From NCBI GenBank assembly GCA_009841115.1, contig VXML01000107.1, forward strand, positions 279,423 through 343,422: a stretch of 64,000 nucleotides of DNA. The letters run 5' to 3'. Below the pieces are notes generated by a model, which was not told the origin of the DNA, searched no databases, and saw only the letters and a program-made list of their open reading frames with translations. The stretch comes from Gemmatimonadota bacterium. GTDB lineage: Bacteria > Latescibacterota > UBA2968 > UBA8231. The position numbers were made by a program, and so were the translations under genes. Shown piece after piece: positions 57,901-64,000 of this stretch (the first letter of the stretch is position 1; every line of letters begins with the position of its first letter).

Positions 57901-58518
57901 TCAACCGCGTGCCCGATGCACCAGCGCGAGCAGCTCGGCGTGGCTTTGGACGCGGAAGTCGGCTTCAGCCGTCCAGAGGTCTTGACCAGCAGCGTCGTAG
58001 TAGATGGTGGTGACCTCGGCGCGGCGGCCGGCTTCGAGGTCGTCGCGGAAGTCGCCGACCATTACGGCGGTTGCGGGCGCAGCATCCCAGGCGGCGAGCA
58101 GCTTGTGGATGCCATCGGGATCGGGCTTGGGGGCGGCCTCGTCGCGGCCTAAGACGTGGGCGGGGTCGAAGAATTCGGCGAGGTTGCAGACGGAGAGTGT
58201 TTGCAACGCATTGGCGTGGTTATTGCGGGTGAGGATGCCGAGCCGGAAACCGCGTTCGACCAGTGAGGTCAGCAGTGCGTGGACGCCGGGCAGGGGCTGG
58301 GCGCGAAGGGCGTACTCGCGTTCGAGTGCGGCAAGACGGCGTCTGAGTGCGGCTGCTTCGACAGCGGGACGAGTGTCAATTTCTTCGAGCATACCTTTCC
58401 CCAAAGGCAGGCCCAATTCTTGGCGCATGGCATTGAAATCAATGGCGCTATCGGCGAGGGTGTTGTCGAGATCGAAAATCCAGTGGGTGAAGTTTAGGGG
58501 CTTGTTGTTGGTGGTCAT
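57901..58518 (-). CDS. HAD-family hydrolase (phosphoglycolate phosphatase-like)
   Basis: A 205-residue HAD protein whose ATG at 58518 overlaps the PhyH stop (ATGA). Motif I FDLDNTLADS, motif II LTRNN, motif III Lys in DEAAPKPDPDG and motif IV MVGDFRDDLEAG are complete. The helical cap between motifs I and II (about residues 20-85) is of the small C1 type. It probably removes phosphate from a small metabolite. Tight coupling to the PhyH gene suggests that both act on the same compound, which is not identifiable. Confidence 0.92.
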   Translation of the reverse strand: MTTNNKPLNFTHWIFDLDNTLADSAIDFNAMRQELGLPLGKGMLEEIDTRPAVEAAALRRRLAALEREYALRAQPLPGVHALLTSLVERGFRLGILTRNNHANALQTLSVCNLAEFFDPAHVLGRDEAAPKPDPDGIHKLLAAWDAAPATAVMVGDFRDDLEAGRRAEVTTIYYDAAGQDLWTAEADFRVQSHAELLALVHRARG

Positions 58519-59489
58519 ACTTGGCGCTCGGCAAAAGGGGTCCAGCCGCGGCCGGGCTTGTGGACGGGAGTTCGTTCGTAGCGGGTGCGGATTTTCTTGA
58601 ATTCGGCGATGTCGGTGACTTCGCGCGCTGGGTTTTGCGGGTCTTTGATGACAAAGTCGCCCTCTGTGGGCAAGCAAGCCATGGTGACCGGGTCGCGTTC
58701 CGGTTCGAAGTCTTTGGGGTCTTCGTCGATGTTGTTTGGAATCTCGGCGTCTTGGTAGCGGAGATCGACGCTCCAGCGGACGATGTCGGTGTTGTTCTCA
58801 AAGGAGGCGTGCGGGGTGAGATTGGTCATAAAGAGCACCGAGCCGGCGCGCATTGGGCAAGCCACCGGCTCGGGGGCTGGCAGGTCTTCGCGGGCGATTT
58901 CGAGATACCCGCCTTGCCCGCCGGTGTAGTGGCGATAGACGCCGCTGCGGTGAGACTTGGGGAGGACGTACAGGCAGCCGTTTTCAATGGTGGCATCGAC
59001 GAGGGGAATCCAGCAGGTCACGATCAGACTCCCGTCGCAGTGGGGCATGAAGTAGCCCGAATCTTGGTGCCAGGGCACGGCCCCACGCGAGTACCTGGGA
59101 GCCTTGGGGCGGACGCGGTACACGGATGAGCCAATGATGTCGGGGCCGACGAGACTTTCGATGCAGGAGACGAGCGGCGGATGGCGCAAAAAGTCGAGGA
59201 TGGCCTGTTCTTTGAAGCCGCCGCCGCCGTGCCCCATGATCGCTCGGGTCACGCGCTCGCCGACTTCGACATCGGCTTTGAAGAGGGCACCGAGCCGGGT
59301 TTCAAAGGGTTCGGAGGCAAAGGTTTCCGCGCCGAGCAGCCCTTCTTCTTGCAGCGTGGCACACGTCTGGTCAATGACGGCGGTGAGGCCGTCTTTGAGG
59401 GGTTGAAGATCGGCTTGCGAGTAGATGTCTTCTTTGGCTACGTAGCCGAGATCGTGGAATTGCTGGCGTTCGGCAGTGGTTAGACTCAT
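58515..59489 (-). CDS. Phytanoyl-CoA dioxygenase (PhyH) family protein
   Basis: A 324-residue Fe(II)/2-oxoglutarate oxygenase. HxD is in AVPWHQDSGYF, followed by IVTCWIPLVDATIENGCLYVLPKSHRSG, and the distal His is in NLTPHASFENNTDIVRWSVDLRY with the 2-oxoglutarate Arg. It is similar in layout to the protein of 34301-35290 (WHQD.. and 'R.S.DLRY'). Its stop codon overlaps the HAD phosphatase start by 4 bp. A hairpin repeat lies between its start and the GH99-like gene upstream. Confidence 0.93.
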   Translation of the reverse strand: MSLTTAERQQFHDLGYVAKEDIYSQADLQPLKDGLTAVIDQTCATLQEEGLLGAETFASEPFETRLGALFKADVEVGERVTRAIMGHGGGGFKEQAILDFLRHPPLVSCIESLVGPDIIGSSVYRVRPKAPRYSRGAVPWHQDSGYFMPHCDGSLIVTCWIPLVDATIENGCLYVLPKSHRSGVYRHYTGGQGGYLEIAREDLPAPEPVACPMRAGSVLFMTNLTPHASFENNTDIVRWSVDLRYQDAEIPNNIDEDPKDFEPERDPVTMACLPTEGDFVIKDPQNPAREVTDIAEFKKIRTRYERTPVHKPGRGWTPFAERQV

Positions 59490-59566
59490 GACATGCTCCG
59501 GATTGAAAGGGTCGTCAAAGGGTATTCCCTCTGTTTGTTCTAGTCAATGGTGTGAGATCGCAGTTA

Positions 59567-59587
59567 GGGCACCCACAAGGGGTGCCC
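59567..59587. repeat. GGGCACCC hairpin, GTAGGGGC-family repeat
   Basis: Arms GGGCACCC (59567-59574) and GGGTGCCC (59580-59587) enclose ACAAG; CCTAC follows. On the minus strand it begins GTAGGGGCACCCC, like the left part of the repeat at 16315, with compensating stem changes. It lies just after the stop of the GH99-like gene and could act as a transcription brake there. Confidence 0.7.
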
Positions 59588-59593
59588 CTACGG

Positions 59594-60805
59594 TCATTGT
59601 TTATGGAGCAGTATTTTTCTCGCGGCCTCGTTCTCCGACGCGAACAGAAATGCCGCGGCGCTATCGAGATGTGTGGCCGCCCGCCCGTCTGCCGCTGCTT
59701 GCTGGCGAAGTTGGTATAGGGCGATGGGTAGCCGCAGATCTTCTGGGCTGTAGGGAAAGGTCTTACCGGCTTGCTTTTTGCGGTAGTTCTGTATCGCTTC
59801 GAGATAGCGATAGCCGAATTCTATCGTCGGCTCGATTATGGTGCCCTCGCCGTAATCGTTCCAAGTGACGATCTGGATCAGAGACGCGTTTTCCTCGGCG
59901 CGTGCTAGCGTCTCGCCAAAAACCGCGCCCTCTTGGTCGTCGAGGTACCCGTAGCTTTCTCGCACACCGGCTTCCTCGTAGATGTCGTGGAACTTGGGGA
60001 ACGCCGTGCCGACGCCGTCCTTTTCATAGAGTTGGCTTAGGTAGGCGCGCCAAGCGGCGGGAGATACGACGCGGCCGCCGTGTACTGGAGGCCATCCGAA
60101 TACCCCGTCGGCTCCTTCCTGAAGTGTGTTCAGAGTGTAGAAGTACGGAGGTTGCGACAAGCCTGAAAACAGCTCCTTCCACGCCGCTCCTTTGAAGTAC
60201 TGCGGGCCGAAGACGAGGAGCAGAGGTCGGCCGGCGATCTTGGCGTATTCGTCGGCGACAAACCAGTGGTCTTGCATCCAGCGCAAGACTTCCTGGCCGT
60301 GGCTAAGGGCTTGGCTTTCGCGGAGAATCCCATCGTTGACGAGGTGTTTTATCGTTTGGTCTTCGTAACATATTGCAAAGCTCAAGCCGGCCTTTTTGAT
60401 GTACGCGATTAGGTGATTGGTATTGCGGTGGATCGCGGCGTAATCGCGGTGATCTTTGATGCCGTACCAGTCGATGATTGCACCGTCGATGCCTGCGAAT
60501 TTCATAAGCAGTACGTGACATTCCAAGGCGCGTGGATCGTTTGAATCGTACGGCCCGATCAATGGGTAGTAGTGAGAGGCTATTTCGCGGCGGCCATCGT
60601 CGGCGATGGTGTCGGGATCGAAGTGATTCATGGTCCAGTGCCAGCCCCATTCGCCGCTGACGGGTTTCGACGAATACCAGGGCATGTAGTGGACCATTAT
60701 TTGGGGGGTTGTCGCAGACAGAGACTGAACGTTCGAGTCGACGAGTCTTTTGCCGCAGGAGCACAGCGACACGCAGCAGAGGGCGATGAGTGGGAGGTGT
60801 TTCAC
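59594..60805 (-). CDS. GH99-like/WbsX-like glycoside hydrolase family lipoprotein
   Basis: A 403-residue protein with a lipoprotein signal (LIALCCVSLCSC). MVHYMPWYSS near the N-terminus, FAGIDGAIIDWYGIKDHRDY, FAICYEDQTIKHL and the C-terminal IQIVTWNDYGEGTIIEPTIEFGYRYLE are hallmarks of the GH99/GH71-like TIM barrels, in which TWNDYGEGT carries the acidic active-site residues. It probably cleaves a mannan- or glucan-like polysaccharide at the cell surface. It starts 5 nt after the stop of the broken PQQ-type gene upstream and is likely in the same transcript. Confidence 0.85.
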   Translation of the reverse strand: MKHLPLIALCCVSLCSCGKRLVDSNVQSLSATTPQIMVHYMPWYSSKPVSGEWGWHWTMNHFDPDTIADDGRREIASHYYPLIGPYDSNDPRALECHVLLMKFAGIDGAIIDWYGIKDHRDYAAIHRNTNHLIAYIKKAGLSFAICYEDQTIKHLVNDGILRESQALSHGQEVLRWMQDHWFVADEYAKIAGRPLLLVFGPQYFKGAAWKELFSGLSQPPYFYTLNTLQEGADGVFGWPPVHGGRVVSPAAWRAYLSQLYEKDGVGTAFPKFHDIYEEAGVRESYGYLDDQEGAVFGETLARAEENASLIQIVTWNDYGEGTIIEPTIEFGYRYLEAIQNYRKKQAGKTFPYSPEDLRLPIALYQLRQQAAADGRAATHLDSAAAFLFASENEAARKILLHKQ

Positions 60806-60810
60806 TTAAT

Positions 60811-63782
60811 TCAGGGGCTGGCCTCAATGCGGAAGATGGCCTGGGTGGTTTCGTCGCTGGTCAAATAGAGGTGTCCTGCCTCGTCGGTAGTCAGCCCAAC
60901 CGGCTTACCCCATGCGTTACTGGAACGAGAAAAGAAAAAACCGGAGAACAGACTCCGGCCGGTATCCTCGTCGGACTCGAGCCGGAAGCCGGTGAGAAAA
61001 TCGGCGACGCGGGCATTGGAGCCATCTGGCTCGGCAAAGAGCGCCATGACCTTGTAGCCGGGATCGCTGCTCAAAGCTCCGGCGCGGCAGGCGACGAATG
61101 CGGCGTGTTTGTACTGAGAGGGAAACAGGTCGTGTTCGTAAAAATGCAGCGCCATGGGTGCCAAGTGGGCGGGAATGAGGACGGCTGGAGTATCCATGTT
61201 GGCAACCAACAGCGAATCGGCACTAGTCAGTGGAAAGATCAAATTTCGGTAACGGCGAATGGAGAAATCGGTCCAGACTTTGTCCGCATAAGCAAACGGC
61301 CAGCCATAGAAGCCGCCATCGCGGAGGGGGTGATCCACTCCGGTGGCAGGTTTTTGCCCTCGAGATTGTGCCCGGAGTTGGCAGCCCACAGCTCGCCGGT
61401 GACCGGGTGCAAGGCGAGGCCGATGGCATTGCGCAGCCCAGAGGCATAGATCCGCCGACCCGTACCATCGGTGTTTATCTGCATGACGGTGGACCGCTCC
61501 GGGTCGTCTTCGCGGCATACGTCGCAACCTGAGCCAATGTGGAAGTAGAGCTTGTCGTTGGGCTCGTCGAAGACCAGCGTATGAGTTACGTGCTCAACGG
61601 GACGACCCATGAAACCGGGCACTTCGGCGAAGACAGCGCGCTCCTCGTAAAAGCCGTCTGCGTCGCGGTCTTCAAGGCGGTAGATCGCATCGTCGTCAGC
61701 GACGAAGAGCGCTCCTTGGTAGAAGGCGATGCCGTGGGGCCAGTTAAGGTCGTCGGCAGCTTTGTACACGGTGTCGGCGCGGCCATCGCCGTCTTTGTCG
61801 GGCAGGGCCAACACCGTGCTTTGGCGGCCAGGGACCGGGTTCCATGTACTCTGAGGCTTCATGTTGGCCACGTGTAGGACGCCGTGGTCGTCCCAAGCCA
61901 TGAAGCGGGCTTTATCTACTTGGTCGGAGAAGAGTTTGACCTTAAAGCCGGGCGGGAGATTTAGCGTGCGGTCGGGGAGTCCTTCGACGGGAGTTGGTTC
62001 AAGGTGGAGGTCGATCTTGGGCGTTAAGCGGATTTGACTGGGAGCGTCCTCGCCGCGGAGTGTGGCGAGATACTCGTCGAATCCTTCGCGCGAGCCGTGT
62101 CGGCGCTCGTACAGCGCGGCTAAGGCCGCTTGGCAGGGGTTGGGTCCCCAGCCTCGGACTTCGAGGCCGGCGAGATAGGCGTCCGCGGCCTTGTCGAGCC
62201 AAGTGTCGGCTGTCTCGGCTGCATCCCGAGCCTCAGCCTCGGTCGCCATGTGCTCGAACATCTGGCCTAAGTGATAGTGAGCACGGGTGTTTCTCTGCGA
62301 AAACTTCAGTGCCCGCTCGATCTCGTTGCGGCCTTCCTCGACGTGACCCGCTTTGTAGAGTGCCCACCCGAGGGCGTCGTAGATGAGGCCCAAGTAGAAG
62401 TTCAGCCGACCCTGCCCTCGCGTATCCTCTTCGGCCCTATCGAGCATGGCTTGTATGACGCCCCGAGCGAGTTCGGCCGCCTCCTCGGCGTACGGCGTGC
62501 GATCAGTCATCAAGATAAGGGCACCGTACGTTACGTACGGGTTAGGCTGTCGCTCGTACTGGACCAAGCCGCGCACCGCCTCGGCGAGTTCTTCGGCCGG
62601 AATCGGGTTCATGGCGCTTAGGGAACTAAGGAGCGCTCGGTACGGCTCCTCGCGGAAGCTATCGTCGTAGAGGGGTTTTTCGAGGAACCTATAGGCTGCG
62701 TCGCAGATGAGGCGAAGCCGATTTTGGTACTCGGGCGCGTCCCTGCGGACGATGCGCTCCAACTCGGACTGTAAGCGTCGGTACTCCCGTCGGAACTTCT
62801 CTTGGTGAACCCGCGACGCATGCCAACTCGCGGGAGCCTGCGCCATCAGCTTCGCCTCGAACGCCGCGGCCTGCTCTTCGTCCTCTAGTACGCTCCTATA
62901 AGCCGTGGTGAGCAGGGCGAGGCCGCGTATGGTTTCCGGCACGGCCTGCCGATAGGCGGCGATGCTGGCCTCAATAGCGGGACGTCGCTCGTCGGCGGGG
63001 AGCTGATCCGTCTCGTTGAGAATTTGCCAATGCAAGTAGCGCACATCCGCGGAGCTTGGGGAGAGACGAATGGCCTCTTCAATTAGCGGGAGTGCTTCCT
63101 GCGGCTTGTCGGATCGGTGTAGCTGTTGCGCGGCGCTAAGGTAGCCGCTGACGTGGTCGGGCCAACGCGTTCGCAGCGCGGCCAAGGTAGCGAGGCTCGT
63201 GTCCGCATAGGCGGGATTATTCAGCGAGTACTGTGCCCGGTACTCGAGTTCCGCGCGGGCATGGAGGATTTCGGGATGCTGGAGCGTCGCCGCGTCCAGC
63301 GAGTCCAAAAATGCCATTCCTGCTTCCGTGTTTCTGAATCGAAGCGTCTGAAGGTATGTCGCGGCGAACTCCGGCTGGGGCAGCAGCCTCCAAGCGCGCA
63401 AGCTAGACTCGGCTGCCTCGCCGAAATACTGCCAGTCCGTCAGAAACGCGAGTGCTTGCGCGTAGAGTCCCCACGGGTTGTCCGGCTCCCGTTCCAAGAT
63501 CGCGTCGGCTTGCTCTTGGATCTCTCGGCGCCCGTCCAACTGCCCCTCTAGCTGACGCGCGTAGAGTGCCCGCAGTTCGGCGTCCTCCGGTGCGCGGCTA
63601 GTCCATTCACGGCCGAGTATGGCTCCCTCCTCGAACGTCCACAACCGATTGTGCTCGCGCAGTTGTGCTTTTGCTGCTTTTAGCTCTTGGGGTGAGTGCT
63701 CGGTTTCGCTCGCGGTGCAGATGCAGACGCTCAACGTCAATCCGATGAGACTGCCGATTGCGTGAGTAGGCTGGACAGACAT
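60811..63782 (-). pseudogene. TPR plus PQQ-dependent sugar-dehydrogenase-like protein, frameshifted
   Basis: Two overlapping minus-strand frames form one gene. From 63782: a signal peptide, a long TPR-like helical region (about residues 30-600), then a six-bladed propeller of the PQQ sugar-dehydrogenase type (PPGFKVKLFSDQVDKARFMAWDD, DKDGDGRADTVYKAADDLNWPHGIAF, HTLVFDEPNDKLYFHIGSGCD, ASGLRNAIGLALHPVTGELW). At 61331-61334 the frame breaks after PPEWI: the expected HPLRDGGFYGWPFAYADK continues in another frame down to 60811. Restoring one base (ATCACC read as ATCCACC) joins them into a protein of about 990 residues. It is either a recent mutation or a sequence error. GGAG precedes the ATG at 63782. 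Confidence 0.8.
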
Positions 63783-63815
63783 GGCAACTCCGGTGGTTTG
63801 AGGCCCTGCTGTTCA

Positions 63816-63845
63816 AACATAAGGAATCGGGATTTTAAAGTTCAA
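63816..63845 (-). promoter_or_regulatory. Possible promoter of the TPR/PQQ-type gene
   Basis: On the minus strand TTGAAC (63845-63840) and TATGTT (63821-63816) are spaced by 18 nt, about 35 nt upstream of the ATG at 63782. Consensus similarity is moderate. Confidence 0.3.
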
Positions 63846-63851
63846 ACTTGT

Positions 63852-63894
63852 AAAAAGGTTGCGGCGGACAGTATTGGATCAATCCGTCCGCCGC
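63852..63894 (-). terminator. Rho-independent terminator of the gene at the right edge
   Basis: Perfect 9-bp stem: GCGGCGGAC (63861-63869) and GTCCGCCGC (63886-63894), loop 16 nt. On the minus strand it is followed after 4 nt by five T. It lies 63 nt after the stop codon at 63958. Confidence 0.6.
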
Positions 63895-63957
63895 TTTATC
63901 GCCGACTACCCATGTCCGTGCCCAATAACTTGCACCTCAGGGCACTAAGAGACCGTT

Positions 63958-64000
63958 TTAAAACTCGATTGGAGTGTTGATCTTGCCTTGGACGTACTCA
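63958..64000 (-). CDS. C-terminal end of a gene entering from the right
   Basis: The last 13 codons of a minus-strand frame (ending QGKINTPIEF) with stop TAA at 63960-63958, open to the window edge. The good terminator downstream supports a real gene ending here, but too little is visible to identify it. Confidence 0.4.
   Translation of the reverse strand, partial: EYVQGKINTPIEF

Noticed and set aside
1..64000. CRISPR arrays, tRNA or rRNA genes
   Set aside because: The repeats seen are short tandem or dispersed hairpins without regular spacers, and no cloverleaf or rRNA segments were recognised in the gaps.

Overview
The window is a GC-rich bacterial chromosome segment carrying about 43 protein genes and no rRNA, tRNA or CRISPR array that I can see. 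The gene content suggests an uncultured marine or host-associated bacterium of the Latescibacterota/Poribacteria type. It has repeated phytanoyl-CoA dioxygenase (PhyH) genes, Gfo/Idh/MocA dehydrogenases, AP-endonuclease-fold sugar isomerases, a sulfatase, a sulfotransferase, ASPIC/UnbV proteins and secreted proteins ending in FlgD-type Ig domains. Several envelope proteins (lipoproteins, a DUF481 barrel, a porin-like barrel) imply a Gram-negative cell. The taxonomic placement is inference.

Left arm (1-16147, all minus strand): one seven-gene cluster encodes a parvulin-type lipoprotein chaperone, three large secreted proteins with a shared core and FlgD-type Ig C-termini, two very large paralogous secreted proteins with an Asp/Asn-rich block, and a glycosyltransferase-like membrane protein with TPRs. 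It is the best candidate here for an undescribed surface or envelope system. Next (16434-21207, minus) is a translationally coupled trio: ASPIC/UnbV, TPR lipoprotein, ASPIC/UnbV. After an SDR (21373) and a DUF481-FabV pair comes a compact plus-strand operon (24245-29472): LolA-like periplasmic protein, two FtsX/MacB-like permeases, an ATPase and an outer-membrane barrel.

Middle (29473-44001): an AT-richer patch with a 27-bp direct repeat and a HigBA-type toxin-antitoxin pair; a sulfotransferase-isomerase-DUF1015 operon; two PhyH genes; an aldo/keto reductase; a PhyH-Gfo/Idh-Ldh plus-strand operon; and a converging minus-strand operon starting with an SPFH protein and running through Gfo/Idh, isomerase and cyclase genes to small ORFs.

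Right arm (44146-64000): the Hen1-Pnkp RNA-repair pair, NfuA, another PhyH, a response regulator with a large hybrid kinase, DUF2007, a TPR protein, a sulfatase, an RRM protein, a secreted nuclease, HAD phosphatase plus PhyH, a GH99-like lipoprotein, and a TPR/PQQ-dehydrogenase-like gene broken by an apparent one-base deletion.

Several families of short hairpin repeats run through the window. The most striking is a 27-bp element whose stem changes in a compensated way while its loop and tail stay fixed. It occurs between genes, as three identical in-frame tandem copies inside the TPR/membrane protein gene, and in frame inside a duplicated 3' end of a PhyH gene. Another motif is inserted in frame at the same place in both receiver domains of the hybrid kinase.
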